Shown piece by piece: positions 1 through 7,869 of a stretch of 64,000 bases of DNA. The stretch's first letter is position 1. Each line of letters opens with the position of its first letter. The DNA comes from Solirubrobacter deserti (lineage in GTDB: Bacteria; Actinomycetota; Thermoleophilia; Solirubrobacterales; Solirubrobacteraceae): the NCBI RefSeq assembly GCF_003344625.1, contig NZ_QPKJ02000005.1:186001-250000 (forward strand). The letters run 5' to 3'. A program made the translations under genes and the position numbers. Below the pieces are notes generated by a model that searched no databases, was not told where the DNA came from, and saw only the letters and a program-made list of their open reading frames with translations.

Positions 1-225
1 GCGCTGGACCAGGCACTGCAGGTCCGCGCGACGGATGCGGCCAACCCGACGTCGGCGTTCGCGCCGGTGAGCGGGACCCGCCGCAGCCTGCTGGCGTTCC
101 CGGCCCCGGTCACCAACCACAGGGCCACGGTCGAGTTCCGCCAGACCATCGGCGCCAACGAGACGCTGCTCCGCGGCGGCTACGGCAAGGTGCTGACGTT
201 CACGCTGTCGGCGACGACGCCGTAG
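1..225 (+). CDS. C-terminal end of a probable secreted beta-sandwich protein (partial)
   Basis: The reading frame is open from base 1 and stops with TAG at 223-225, leaving 74 residues of a larger protein whose start lies outside the window. The tail is rich in Thr, Ser and Val, with alternating hydrophobic residues (RATVEFRQTIGANETLLRGG, then YGKVLTFTLSATTP), as expected of a beta-strand domain ending a surface or secreted protein. No catalytic motif is visible. Two strong hairpins follow directly, so this is a true gene end. I cannot name the family. Confidence 0.6.
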   Translation, partial: ALDQALQVRATDAANPTSAFAPVSGTRRSLLAFPAPVTNHRATVEFRQTIGANETLLRGGYGKVLTFTLSATTP

Positions 226-237
226 CGCAGTAGTGCT

Positions 238-294
238 GGGGCGGTCCTGCGGGACCGCCCCTTCGTGCTCAGGGCCGTCCTTCGGGGCGGCCCT
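238..294. terminator. Tandem hairpins between convergent genes
   Basis: Two perfect stem-loops lie back to back. The first pairs 238-247 with 252-261 (10 bp, 4-nt loop). The second pairs 271-280 with 285-294 around a TTCG tetraloop, with one G-T pair. They separate the + gene ending at 225 from the - gene ending at 301, and probably terminate both. No long T run is present, which is usual in very GC-rich genomes. Confidence 0.8.
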
Positions 295-300
295 GGCGCG

Positions 301-1266
301 TTAAGCGAGCCAGGCCTCGAGCTGCTCGTACACCTTGGGGTGATTGAGCAGCGCGAGGTGGTGCGTGCCGCCGAGGGCGAACAGGTCGCCCTCACCGGAC
401 GCGCTGGCCGAGAGCACGAGCGTGTCGCCGAGCACCCGGCCCGCGAGATGGCGCGCGTCGCGCGTGACGGTGGCGGAGATGAAGCCGTGCCGGGCCGTGG
501 TGAGCAGCGGGTCGCGGACGCCGCGGCGCAGGTCGCGGATGCCGGCCGAGCGGCGTCCGAGGAACTGGGCGAACGGGCGCGTCTCCGGCGCGCTCCGCAG
601 GACGCTCTCCAGGTGATGGACGAGTTGCGCGAGCGGGGCGCCGTCGTGCGGCGTGCCGAGCGAGATCGTGTGGCTCACGCGGGCCGTCCACGGAGCGTCG
701 CAGGCGCAGGCGCTGCGCGCGACGAGCCCGCCCATCGAGTGCCCGACGAGCGCGACCCGCTCGATGTCCCAGTCGAGCGCTTCGATCAGCCGCGCCAGCT
801 CCGCACCGTTCTCCGCGATCGAGCGGCCGGTGTTGTAGCGGACGTGCACGGAGGTCCAGCCGGGTAGGTGCGGATGCCCCCAGGCGTGCTCGGTCTCGCC
901 GAGCCCGTGCACCCAGACGAGCACGGCGGGCAGCCGGGGCTCGCTGATGCGCGCCGCGGTCATCTCGATCGCGAGCGGGCTCCCGGAAGCGTGCAGCTCG
1001 TCGCCGATCAGCCCGTTGAGCGCACCCAGCACCTCGGGCCGGGCGTTGAGCGGTAGCAGCGCCGCGGACCGCAGGCCGCCGGCCACGGCTGCGTAGGTGC
1101 CGCGCGCGATCGCGTCGTGCAGCGCTCGGACGGGCAGTGCCGCCGGCCCGACCGTCCGGAACACGCGCCCCGAGATCGCGAAGTGGACGTCGCCGATCCC
1201 GCGCGAGAGCCCCGCGAGCTCCGTGCCCGCCAGCCGGCCGAGAGCGGTCCTGGGCATGGCGGACAC
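301..1266 (-). CDS. Alpha/beta hydrolase (lipase/PGAP1-like esterase)
   Basis: 321 aa from a GTG at 1266 (an in-frame ATG at 1257 is an alternative). The core is an alpha/beta hydrolase: an oxyanion loop HGLGETEHAWG near residue 118, the nucleophile elbow GHSMGGLVARS, then SLGTPHDGAPLA, and a C-terminal His in GGTHHLALLNHP that fits the catalytic His. The SLGTPHDGA segment after the elbow is typical of lipases and PGAP1-type esterases. The first ~100 residues are a helical region with no recognised motif. No signal peptide is seen, so it is probably cytoplasmic. It is the last gene of a minus-strand operon, 18 bp after the aldo/keto reductase. The substrate cannot be inferred. Confidence 0.8.
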   Translation of the reverse strand: MSAMPRTALGRLAGTELAGLSRGIGDVHFAISGRVFRTVGPAALPVRALHDAIARGTYAAVAGGLRSAALLPLNARPEVLGALNGLIGDELHASGSPLAIEMTAARISEPRLPAVLVWVHGLGETEHAWGHPHLPGWTSVHVRYNTGRSIAENGAELARLIEALDWDIERVALVGHSMGGLVARSACACDAPWTARVSHTISLGTPHDGAPLAQLVHHLESVLRSAPETRPFAQFLGRRSAGIRDLRRGVRDPLLTTARHGFISATVTRDARHLAGRVLGDTLVLSASASGEGDLFALGGTHHLALLNHPKVYEQLEAWLA

Positions 1267-1284
1267 CGTAGCGGCGCGTTCAGC

Positions 1285-2310
1285 TCACGCGAAGCTCGAC
1301 TGATCCCAGATGTTGATGCCCGAGTCGACCGCGTGCTGGTCGATCTGCGCGAGCTCCTCGGCGCTGAACGCGAGGTTGTCGAGGGCCGCGACGTTCGTCT
1401 CCAGCTGCTCGACCGAGGAGGCGCCGATAAGAGCGCTAGTAACCCGAGGGTCGCGAAGAACCCACGCGATCGCCATCTGCGCGAGCTTCTGGCCGCGCTT
1501 GGCCGCGATCTCGTTCAACGCGCGCACGCGCGCCATGTTCTCCTCGTTGATGAAGTCCTTCTTGAGGTAGAAGTCCTTGGCCGCGCGCGAGTCCTCGGGG
1601 ATGCCGCCGAGGTAGCGGTCGGTGAGCATGCCCTGGCCGAGCGGCGAGAAGGCGATGATGCCGGCGCCGATCTCCTCGCAGGCGTCGAGCACGCCGGGCT
1701 CGATCCAGCGGTTGAGCATCGAGTAGGAGGGCTGGTGGATCAGCAGCGGCGTACCGAGCGAGCGCGCGATCTCGTTCGCCTCGCGCGTGCGCTCGGCCGA
1801 GTAGGAGGAGATGCCGGCGTACAGCGCGCGGCCGGAGCGCACGGCGGTGTCGAGCGCGCCGATCGTCTCCTCCAGCGGCGTCTCCGGGTCATAGCGGTGC
1901 GAGTAGAAGATGTCGACGTACTCGAGCCCCATGCGCTCGAGCGACTGGTCGAGGCTCGCGAGCAGGTACTTGCGCGAGCCCCACTCGCCGTACGGGCCGG
2001 GCCACATGTCGTAGCCGGCCTTGGTCGAGATGATCAGCTCTTCGCGGTACGGGCGCAGGTCCTCGCGCAGGATGCGGCCGAAGTTGATCTCGGCGGAGCC
2101 GTAGGGCGGGCCATAGTTGTTGGCCAGGTCGATGTGCGTGATGCCGAGGTCGAACGCGCGGCGGATGATCGCGCGCTGGTTCTGGAGCGGCGTGTCGTCG
2201 CCGAAGCGGTTCCACAGCCCGAGGCTGATCTGGGGCAGCTTGACGCCGCTGCGCCCGCAGCGGCGGTAGGGCATCGAGTCGTAACGGTCTTCAGCGGCGA
2301 CGAAGGGCAT
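1285..2310 (-). CDS. yghZ: Aldo/keto reductase, L-glyceraldehyde 3-phosphate reductase (YghZ) type
   Basis: 341 aa NADPH-dependent oxidoreductase with a TIM-barrel fold. The N-terminal [20 protein letters not shown], the segment [20 protein letters not shown] and [17 protein letters not shown] are hallmarks of the YghZ/Kv-beta-like branch. The catalytic tetrad can be placed at D61, Y66, K97 and H138. Members reduce L-glyceraldehyde 3-phosphate and methylglyoxal, so a detoxification role is likely. The length is normal for the family. The gene lies 7 bp after the DNA glycosylase gene and 18 bp before the hydrolase gene, forming one transcription unit. The functional assignment within the AKR14 branch is from the family; the tetrad is seen directly. 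Confidence 0.85.
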   Translation of the reverse strand: MPFVAAEDRYDSMPYRRCGRSGVKLPQISLGLWNRFGDDTPLQNQRAIIRRAFDLGITHIDLANNYGPPYGSAEINFGRILREDLRPYREELIISTKAGYDMWPGPYGEWGSRKYLLASLDQSLERMGLEYVDIFYSHRYDPETPLEETIGALDTAVRSGRALYAGISSYSAERTREANEIARSLGTPLLIHQPSYSMLNRWIEPGVLDACEEIGAGIIAFSPLGQGMLTDRYLGGIPEDSRAAKDFYLKKDFINEENMARVRALNEIAAKRGQKLAQMAIAWVLRDPRVTSALIGASSVEQLETNVAALDNLAFSAEELAQIDQHAVDSGINIWDQSSFA

Positions 2311-2317
2311 GCCCTGG

Positions 2318-3106
2318 TTAATAGCGGCCGCCGCTGCGCCACCCCAGGGCGATCATGTATGCGGCTGCCAGTCCTTGCCACGGCGCGTAGCGGTCCAGGA
2401 CGGCCCGGAACTCCTCCTCGGTGACGCTGCCGGTGCGCGCGCCGATGATCCGCGCGTAGGCGTTGCGGATGCCGACGTCCTTGGCCAGCGCCACGTCGTA
2501 GCGGCCGTGCCCGAACAGGTCGAGCTGCGCCAGCGTCCACTCGCCGATCCCGCGCACGGTGGCGGCGCGCTCGAGGCCGACGCGGGCGACGCGGGCGAGC
2601 GTACGCGCCTGCGTGGGCGCCAGGCCGCACGCCTCGAGCGCGGCCTGGTTGGTGAACGCCTCGCGCGGCGGGGCGGCGTACAGGCCGGACCCGTGGCGGG
2701 TCCCGTGCGCGCGCGTGAACGCCCACGCGATCTGCCCCGCGCGGGCCGTGTCGATGAGCTGGAACATCACGCCCCAGGCCAGCGCCTCGAACGGATCCGG
2801 CACGCGCTGGACGCGCAGGCGCGGCTGCGCCCGCATCGCCCGGCCGAGCAGGGGGTCGCCACGGTGCGCACGGTGGAACGGGGCGAGGTCGTCGTCGAGC
2901 GCGAGCATGAAGCGCATCCGCTCGATCGCGCGCTCGTCGCCGCGCAGGTGCACGACGTCGCCGCGCCAGGCCGCTTCGGCGAGCAGCAGGTCGCCGTCGA
3001 TGACCATCGCCCGGCGCGCCACGCCGCGCTCGACGCGCAGCAGGCTGCCGGGCAGGTTCCCGTACGGCGGCTCGGATGGCCACAACGGCTTCACGACGAC
3101 TTCCAT
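2318..3106 (-). CDS. AlkA-like DNA-3-methyladenine glycosylase (HhH-GPD superfamily)
   Basis: 262 aa base-excision repair glycosylase. The start is the ATG at 3106. The open frame continues upstream, but only as the antisense of the acyl-CoA dehydrogenase. The N-terminal ~100 residues correspond to the AlkA_N-like beta domain. The helix-hairpin-helix follows ([16 protein letters not shown] near residues 190-205), with the catalytic Asp in [10 protein letters not shown] downstream, as in AlkA and other HhH-GPD enzymes. No iron-sulfur Cys cluster is present, which argues against Nth/MutY. It would excise alkylated purines. It leads the operon with the aldo/keto reductase and hydrolase and is divergent from the acyl-CoA dehydrogenase across only 12 bp. 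Confidence 0.85.
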   Translation of the reverse strand: MEVVVKPLWPSEPPYGNLPGSLLRVERGVARRAMVIDGDLLLAEAAWRGDVVHLRGDERAIERMRFMLALDDDLAPFHRAHRGDPLLGRAMRAQPRLRVQRVPDPFEALAWGVMFQLIDTARAGQIAWAFTRAHGTRHGSGLYAAPPREAFTNQAALEACGLAPTQARTLARVARVGLERAATVRGIGEWTLAQLDLFGHGRYDVALAKDVGIRNAYARIIGARTGSVTEEEFRAVLDRYAPWQGLAAAYMIALGWRSGGRY

Positions 3107-3111
3107 AGGCT
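3106..3111 (+). promoter_or_regulatory. Putative -10 box (TAGGCT) for a leaderless acyl-CoA dehydrogenase mRNA
   Basis: TAGGCT ends 7 nt before the ATG at 3119. The box overlaps the first base of the divergent glycosylase start codon (3106), so transcription of the two genes may interfere. No clear -35 is visible. Confidence 0.5.
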
Positions 3112-3118
3112 CCGCAGC

Positions 3119-4360
3119 ATGGAAGCAGTCACGGAGGCGCTGAGCCAGGGCGCGTTCTCGATGGAGCTCAGCGAGGATCAGCGCGACGTGCGCGAGTGGG
3201 TGCACGGGTTCGCGGCGAACGTCGTCCGGCCCGCCGCCGCCGAGTGGGACGAGCGCGAGGAGACGCCGTGGCCGCTGATCCAGGAGGCGGCGAAGATCGG
3301 CCTGTACTCGTTCGAGGCGCTCGCGCAGTTCTACGCCGACGAGTCGGGCCTGATGCTGCCGATCGTCAACGAGGAGCTGTTCTGGGGCGACGCAGGGATC
3401 GGGATGGCGATCATGGGCACGACGCTCGCGGTCGCCGCGATCTTCTCGAGCGGCACCGGCGAGCAGTTCGGCGAGTGGGTGCCGCAGTGCTACGGGAGCG
3501 TCGAGAAGCCGGAGGTGGCGGCGTTCTGCGTGTCCGAGCCGGACGCGGGCTCCGACGTGTCCTCGCTGCGCACGCGCGCCCGCTACGACGAGGCCTCCGA
3601 CGAGTGGGTGCTCAACGGCCAGAAGGCGTGGGCGACCAACGGGGGCATCGCGAACATCCACGTCGTGATCGCGTCCGTCGAGCCCGAGCTGGGCTCGCGC
3701 GGACAGGCCGGCTTCATCATCCCGCCCGGCACGCCCGGGCTGACGATGGGGACCAAGGTCAAGAAGCACGGGCTGCGCGCCTCGCACACCGCGGACGTCT
3801 TCCTCGACGACTGCCGCATCCCCAGCCGCTGCCTGCTCGGCGGCAAGGAGAAGCTCGACGAGCGGCTCGCCCGCGCGCGTGAGGGCGCGAGCGCGAAGAA
3901 GCAGGCCGCCATGCAGACGTTCGAGGCCACGCGCCCGACGGTCGGTGCGCAGGCGATCGGGATCGCCCGCGCCGCGTACGAGTACTCGCTCCAGTACGCG
4001 CAGGACCGCTCGCAGTTCGGCCGGCCGATCATCGAGAACCAGGCGATCGCGTTCGCGCTCGCGGACATGGCCCTGGAGATCGACGCCGCGCGGCTGCTCG
4101 TGTGGCGCGCGGCGTGGATGGGCCGGACGGGTCGCAAGTTCGAGAACGCCGAGGGCTCGATGAGCAAGCTCAAGGCGAGCGAGGTGGCCGTGTGGGCGAC
4201 CGAGCGCGCGATCCAGATCCTGGGCGGCAACGGCTACACCCGCGAGTTCCCGGTGGAGCGCATGCACCGCGACGCGAAGATCTACACGATCTTCGAGGGC
4301 ACGAGCGAGATCCAACGTCTTGTCATCAGCCGGGCGATCTCGGGCATGATGATCCGCTGA
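3119..4360 (+). CDS. Acyl-CoA dehydrogenase family protein
   Basis: 413 aa FAD enzyme that would dehydrogenate an acyl-CoA thioester and pass electrons to ETF. Domains in order are an N-terminal helical domain, a middle beta domain with the family signature [15 protein letters not shown] (~140-154), and a C-terminal helical domain with [20 protein letters not shown] and [16 protein letters not shown]; the Glu in FEGTSE is the usual catalytic base position of short and medium chain enzymes. A slightly extended charged segment ([20 protein letters not shown]) sits between the beta and helical domains. The ATG at 3119 is chosen because of the -10 box just upstream; an internal ATG at 3161 is possible. 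The next gene starts inside its stop codon. The substrate is unknown. Confidence 0.9.
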   Translation: MEAVTEALSQGAFSMELSEDQRDVREWVHGFAANVVRPAAAEWDEREETPWPLIQEAAKIGLYSFEALAQFYADESGLMLPIVNEELFWGDAGIGMAIMGTTLAVAAIFSSGTGEQFGEWVPQCYGSVEKPEVAAFCVSEPDAGSDVSSLRTRARYDEASDEWVLNGQKAWATNGGIANIHVVIASVEPELGSRGQAGFIIPPGTPGLTMGTKVKKHGLRASHTADVFLDDCRIPSRCLLGGKEKLDERLARAREGASAKKQAAMQTFEATRPTVGAQAIGIARAAYEYSLQYAQDRSQFGRPIIENQAIAFALADMALEIDAARLLVWRAAWMGRTGRKFENAEGSMSKLKASEVAVWATERAIQILGGNGYTREFPVERMHRDAKIYTIFEGTSEIQRLVISRAISGMMIR

Positions 4361-5031
4361 TGGACCGCGATCTCGACCCCGTGGAAGTGCGCATCCTCGG
4401 CTGCCTGATCGAGAAGCAGCGCACGACGCCCGACCAGTATCCCCTCAGCCTCAACGCGCTGCGCAACGCCTGCAACCAGACGACGAACCGCAACCCGATC
4501 GTCTCCTACGACGAGGAGATGCTGCGCGCGGCGTTGCAGAAGCTCGGCCGGCGCCGCTACACCCGGCTGACCACCGGCCACAGCAGCCGGGCCGCCAAGT
4601 ACCGGCACCTGCTGGATGAGGCGCTCCCGCTCGACGCCGCCGAGCAGGCCGTGCTCGCCGTGCTGCTGCTGCGCGGCGAGCAGACGCCCGGCGAGCTCAA
4701 GCAGCGCACGGAGCGCATGCAGGCCTTCGACGGCATGGCCGGCCTCCAGGACTGCCTCACGGGGTTGATCGACAAAGGCTTCGTGTCCGAGCTGGCCCGC
4801 CGCCCGGGCCAGAAGGAGGAGCGCTTCAAGCACAACCTCTCGGACGACCTGGACCCGGCCGACGTGCCCGCGGGTGCGGAGATGCCGGCCGTGGCCGTCG
4901 CGACCGTCCCGCCGCCGCCGCGGCGCGACGAGCGCATGGACAAGCTGGAGGCCGAGGTGCTCGCGCTGCGCACCGAGCTGAGCGCGCTGCGCGAGGAGCT
5001 CACCACCCTTCGGGCCGAACTTGGTGCGTAA
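4360..5031 (+). CDS. yceH: YceH/UPF0502 (DUF480) family protein
   Basis: 223 aa. The ATG shares one base with the stop codon of the acyl-CoA dehydrogenase (4358-4362), so the two are translationally coupled. The opening LDPVEVRILGCLIEKQRTTP followed by QYPLSLNALRNACNQTTNR is diagnostic of the DUF480 family, which contains two winged-helix domains (about residues 3-80 and 85-155). The last ~35 residues form a charged coiled coil with Leu heptads (MDKLEAEVLALRTELSALRE). The fold suggests a DNA-binding or scaffold role, but no defined function is known to me. The pairing with an acyl-CoA dehydrogenase is unexplained. Confidence 0.9.
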   Translation: MDRDLDPVEVRILGCLIEKQRTTPDQYPLSLNALRNACNQTTNRNPIVSYDEEMLRAALQKLGRRRYTRLTTGHSSRAAKYRHLLDEALPLDAAEQAVLAVLLLRGEQTPGELKQRTERMQAFDGMAGLQDCLTGLIDKGFVSELARRPGQKEERFKHNLSDDLDPADVPAGAEMPAVAVATVPPPPRRDERMDKLEAEVLALRTELSALREELTTLRAELGA

Positions 5032-5069
5032 CTAGACCCCCGGCCAGTTCCCGGTGATCCGCGGGGGCG

Positions 5070-5075
5070 TAGGGT
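5070..5075 (+). promoter_or_regulatory. Putative -10 box (TAGGGT) before the small ORF at 5085
   Basis: TAGGGT lies 9 nt before the ATG at 5085. If it is real, transcripts begin around 5082. That rules out the GTG at 5054 as start of the downstream lipoprotein and makes the small ORF the first cistron. Confidence 0.4.
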
Positions 5076-5084
5076 CCCGCACTC

Positions 5085-5162
5085 ATGGAGCAGTGGCTCA
5101 CGATCGCCCTCATCACCGTCCTGGTGCTGGCGCTCGTCGTCGTGCTCGCGCGACGGGCCTGA
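5085..5162 (+). CDS. Predicted 25-residue membrane peptide
   Basis: ATG at 5085 to TGA at 5160-5162. The product begins MEQWLTIALITVL and continues as one uninterrupted hydrophobic helix rich in Leu and Val, ending in ARRA. This fits a single transmembrane segment with a positively charged cytoplasmic end. It starts 9 nt after a -10-like box and has no better competitor for the 5' end of the transcript. It overlaps the predicted N-terminus of the lipoprotein gene in another frame, so its translation may control that gene. Coding status rests on hydrophobicity and promoter spacing only. Confidence 0.4.
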   Translation: MEQWLTIALITVLVLALVVVLARRA

Positions 5163-6094
5163 TCGCGCTCGCCTTCGCCGGCTGCGGGGAGGCGTCGCAG
5201 CGGCCCGCCCCGGCCGGACCGAAGCTGCCCTTCCCGCCGCAGGCGCAGGAGCCTGGCCGCGCGCCGGCGTCCCCCGACCCCGCCGGACGGGTCGTGCGCG
5301 TGGGCGCGGGCGCCGAGGGGATCGCCGTCGAGGACGGCGTGGCGGCGGTCGCGGTCGACGCCGGGCTCGCGCTGGTCGACGCCGCGAGCGGTGCGCCGCG
5401 GAACGTGGTCGAGCTCCCCGCGCCGGCGCGCCACGTGTCGGTGGCCGGCGGCGCGTTCCTCGTCCCGCTGGAGGAGGCCAACCAGCTCGCCGAGGTCTCC
5501 CCGGAGGGTCAGGTGCGGCTGGTCGAGACGGGCGCCCACCCGCACGACGCCGCCGGGGACGGTGAGCGGGTGTTCGTGGGGGATGAGTTCGCCGCGTCGC
5601 TGTCCGTGGTGGACGACGGGCGGCTGGTGCGCTCCGTGCGCGTCGCGGAGCAGCCGGGCGGCGTGGCCGTGACCGGGGACGTCGTGGCGGTGGTGTCCGT
5701 GCGCGCGAACGTCGTCGAGACCTACGATCGCCGCACGCTGAAGCGGCTGAGCACGCAGAACGCCGGCTACGGGCCGTCGCACGTGGTCGCCGGCGAGGAC
5801 GGACGGCTGTATGTGGCCGACACGCGCGGCGGGGGTGTGAGCGTGTTCAGCACGCGCCCGCGCCTGCGCTTCGAGCAGCGCATCGAGACCGGCGGGCAGC
5901 CGTACGGGATCGCGCTCGACGGCGACCGCCTGTGGGTGGCGCTGTCGGACCGCAACGAGCTGCTGCAGATCGAGGGCGGGCGCGTCGTGCGCACGTTCCC
6001 GACGGTGTCGACGCCCTACAGCGTCGCCGTGCATCACGGCACCGTGCTGGTGACGGGCCGCGACGACGGCGTGCTGCAGCTCGTCAGTCCGTGA
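5093..6094 (+). CDS. YncE-like beta-propeller lipoprotein
   Basis: 333 aa if the GTG at 5093 is the start; the exact start is uncertain. The N-terminus is Arg-rich (GARRRARAT), then a short hydrophobic run ending in LALAFAGCG, a plausible lipobox with Cys lipidation. The mature part has repeated ~40-residue blades: PHDAAGDGERVFVGDEFAAS, GGVAVTGDVVAVVSVRANVV, SHVVAGEDGRLYVADTRGGG, PYGIALDGDRLWVALSDRNE and YSVAVHHGTVLVTGRDDG. This is the pattern of YncE/NHL-type propellers. It probably sits on the outer face of the membrane as a binding or scaffolding protein; no catalytic residues are seen. Its 3' end overlaps the convergent pyrophosphorylase gene by 11 bp. Confidence 0.75.
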   Translation: MAHDRPHHRPGAGARRRARATGLIALAFAGCGEASQRPAPAGPKLPFPPQAQEPGRAPASPDPAGRVVRVGAGAEGIAVEDGVAAVAVDAGLALVDAASGAPRNVVELPAPARHVSVAGGAFLVPLEEANQLAEVSPEGQVRLVETGAHPHDAAGDGERVFVGDEFAASLSVVDDGRLVRSVRVAEQPGGVAVTGDVVAVVSVRANVVETYDRRTLKRLSTQNAGYGPSHVVAGEDGRLYVADTRGGGVSVFSTRPRLRFEQRIETGGQPYGIALDGDRLWVALSDRNELLQIEGGRVVRTFPTVSTPYSVAVHHGTVLVTGRDDGVLQLVSP

Positions 6095-7454
6095 GGACCG
6101 TGCCGTCCTCGATCGTGGCGGGCCCGGTGACCTTCACCGCACCGCGCGCGACGACGTCCGCGCCGAACGTCACGTCGCCCTCGACCTCGAAGCGGTCCGC
6201 CTCCTTCAGCGACACCGGTCCCTTCGGGAAGCGCGCCTCGAAGTCGCGCATGAGCTTGTAGTGGTCGGCGTCGAGCGTGACGATCGGGACGCTGTCACGC
6301 ACGAGCTCTACGCGTGAGTCCTCGGTCAGGCGGTAGGCGTCCGAGCGCAGCGCGAGCAGGTCGTCCGTCGTCTTGACCGGCGCGAAGCGCGTGCGCGGGA
6401 CGATCAGCGCGCGGGCGCCGTCGAAGACCTCGATCGCCGCGCCCATCGCGGTCTCGATCTGGAACACCTTCGGGGAGGACTTGTCCCCGGGGTCGACGGT
6501 CTTCTGGTTGCGGATCATCGGCAGCCCGAGCACGCCGTCGCGCTCGCGCATCGCCGCGTCCAGCGCGCGCAGGCTCACCCACAGGTTGTTCGTGTTGGCG
6601 AAGCGGTGCTTGCTCAGGTCCTGCAGCGCCTTGAGGTCCTCCTCGGGCGTCTGCGCCGTCTCGCGCAGGATCAGCCGGCCGTCCTGCTTGCGCTTCGCGA
6701 GGTGCCCGCCCTTGCGGTCGGCCTCCGTGCGCTCGGTGACCTCCATCAGGAACGGGACGTCGTTCGCGCGCAGCCAGGCGAGGATGCGCGGCTCGAGCAC
6801 CGCGCCGAGGTTGTCGGAGTTGGCGACGAACGCGTACTCGTAGCCGCGCTCGAGCAGGTCCTCGAGCATGCCGGAGGTCACGAGCGCCGTGTAGAGGTCG
6901 CCGTGGCCGGGCGGGCACCACTCCAGCGCCGGGTTGTCGGGCCATTCGGCGGGCGTCAGGTCCTCGACCAGGAGCTTGGGCTCCTTGTTCTGGATGAAGT
7001 CGAGCGGGAGGCCGACGTCGAGGTCCGGGTGCTGGGCGAGCGCCTTCAGCGAGTCCTCGCGCGTGGAGAAGGAGTCCATCAGCACCAGCGGAAGCCGCGC
7101 GTCGTGCGCTTCGCGCAGGGCCAGGACCTGGCGCGCGATCACGTCGAGGAAGCTCAGCCCGTCCTTGGCCTCCAGCAGCGACTTCGCGCCCGTCAGGCCC
7201 ATGCTCGTGCCCAGGCCGCCGTTGAGGCGCAGCACGATCGCCTTCTGGAGCGCCTCGCGCTCGGCTTCGGGGTCCGAGGGGAGCTCGTCGAGGTGCGGGA
7301 GCTCGGTGACCGGCTCGATCGTGTCCTCCGGGACGAGGCCCGTCTCACCCGCCTCGAGTTGGCGGTAGTAGTGCTCGAAGGCGTTGATGGCGGCGTCCGC
7401 CACGCCCTCCTCGCGCATCTTCTCGACCGCGGCGCGCAGCCCGTCTTCGCTCAC
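6084..7454 (-). CDS. UTP--glucose-1-phosphate uridylyltransferase (UDPGP family)
   Basis: 456 aa. It makes UDP-glucose from UTP and glucose-1-phosphate. This is the eukaryote-like UDPGP type, not GalU: the nucleotide-binding loop is LRLNGGLGTSMGLTGAKSLL, followed by QNKEPKLLVEDL (conserved Lys), GHGDLYTALVTSG and YAFVANSDNLGAVLEPRILAW. KHRFANTNNLWVSL and a C-terminal left-handed beta-helix-like tail (VEGDVTFGADVVARGAVKVT) complete the family layout. The start is a GTG at 7454 whose last bases form the stop of the upstream gene (GTGA overlap), so the two are translationally coupled. UDP-glucose would feed cell-wall or polysaccharide synthesis. Confidence 0.9.
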   Translation of the reverse strand: MSEDGLRAAVEKMREEGVADAAINAFEHYYRQLEAGETGLVPEDTIEPVTELPHLDELPSDPEAEREALQKAIVLRLNGGLGTSMGLTGAKSLLEAKDGLSFLDVIARQVLALREAHDARLPLVLMDSFSTREDSLKALAQHPDLDVGLPLDFIQNKEPKLLVEDLTPAEWPDNPALEWCPPGHGDLYTALVTSGMLEDLLERGYEYAFVANSDNLGAVLEPRILAWLRANDVPFLMEVTERTEADRKGGHLAKRKQDGRLILRETAQTPEEDLKALQDLSKHRFANTNNLWVSLRALDAAMRERDGVLGLPMIRNQKTVDPGDKSSPKVFQIETAMGAAIEVFDGARALIVPRTRFAPVKTTDDLLALRSDAYRLTEDSRVELVRDSVPIVTLDADHYKLMRDFEARFPKGPVSLKEADRFEVEGDVTFGADVVARGAVKVTGPATIEDGTVLTD

Positions 7455-7807
7455 CGCGAGGACTCTAGCCGTCGGCGGAACGTGCCCGCGCCCTCGACGG
7501 TGGCGCCGTTGGCCCGCACGCGGGCGGCGAGCGTGGCGTCGGAGGTGACCACGTGGTCGCCCGGTTGCGCCAGCGCGGCGATCTCGTCGTCGGCGGCGTC
7601 GCGGCCTCGGCGCGCGGCTCTGACGACCGTCACCTGGCCGACGGTCCCGATCAAGTCGTCGGGGCCGGCGTCGAGTACCACGGTGACCTCGTCCTGCGCC
7701 CACGCGCGGATCTCGTCGACCAGGCGCCGCATCGCGCCCTCGCGGTCACGCCACCAGCCGTCCGGGCGCGAGCCGATCACGTTCATGGCGTCGACGTAGA
7801 GGCGCAT
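7451..7807 (-). CDS. NYN-domain protein (YacP-like predicted ribonuclease)
   Basis: 118 aa. The first strand MRLYVDAMNVIGSRPDGWWR and the later VVLDAGPDDLIG and AADDEIAALAQPGDHVVTSD place conserved Asp residues (D6, then the D pairs) where PIN/NYN nucleases bind metal. The family includes YacP/Rae1, ribosome-associated mRNA endonucleases. It is short but complete. It is cotranscribed with the UDP-glucose pyrophosphorylase through a GTGA overlap. It faces the sigma-28-type promoter region on the other side. Confidence 0.8.
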   Translation of the reverse strand: MRLYVDAMNVIGSRPDGWWRDREGAMRRLVDEIRAWAQDEVTVVLDAGPDDLIGTVGQVTVVRAARRGRDAADDEIAALAQPGDHVVTSDATLAARVRANGATVEGAGTFRRRLESSR

Positions 7808-7828
7808 CTGTCCTTTCCCTTACCCCGC

Positions 7829-7854
7829 TAAAGCCGATCGGACGAATGGCCGAT
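7829..7854 (+). promoter_or_regulatory. Sigma-28 (FliA/WhiG)-type promoter
   Basis: TAAA at 7829-7832, 16 nt, then GCCGAT at 7849-7854. This matches the established FliA/WhiG consensus TAAA-N15/16-GCCGATAA, except that the last two bases are GG. It points at the gene starting at 7870, leaving a leader of only a few bases. It is the only such match I noticed by eye in the window. Confidence 0.65.
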
Positions 7855-7869
7855 GGGTTGAGCAAGCCA

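Noticed and set aside
3107..4315. Long N-terminal extension of the DNA glycosylase frame
   Set aside because: It lies entirely antisense to the acyl-CoA dehydrogenase and has no motifs; the ATG at 3106 begins the conserved domain.
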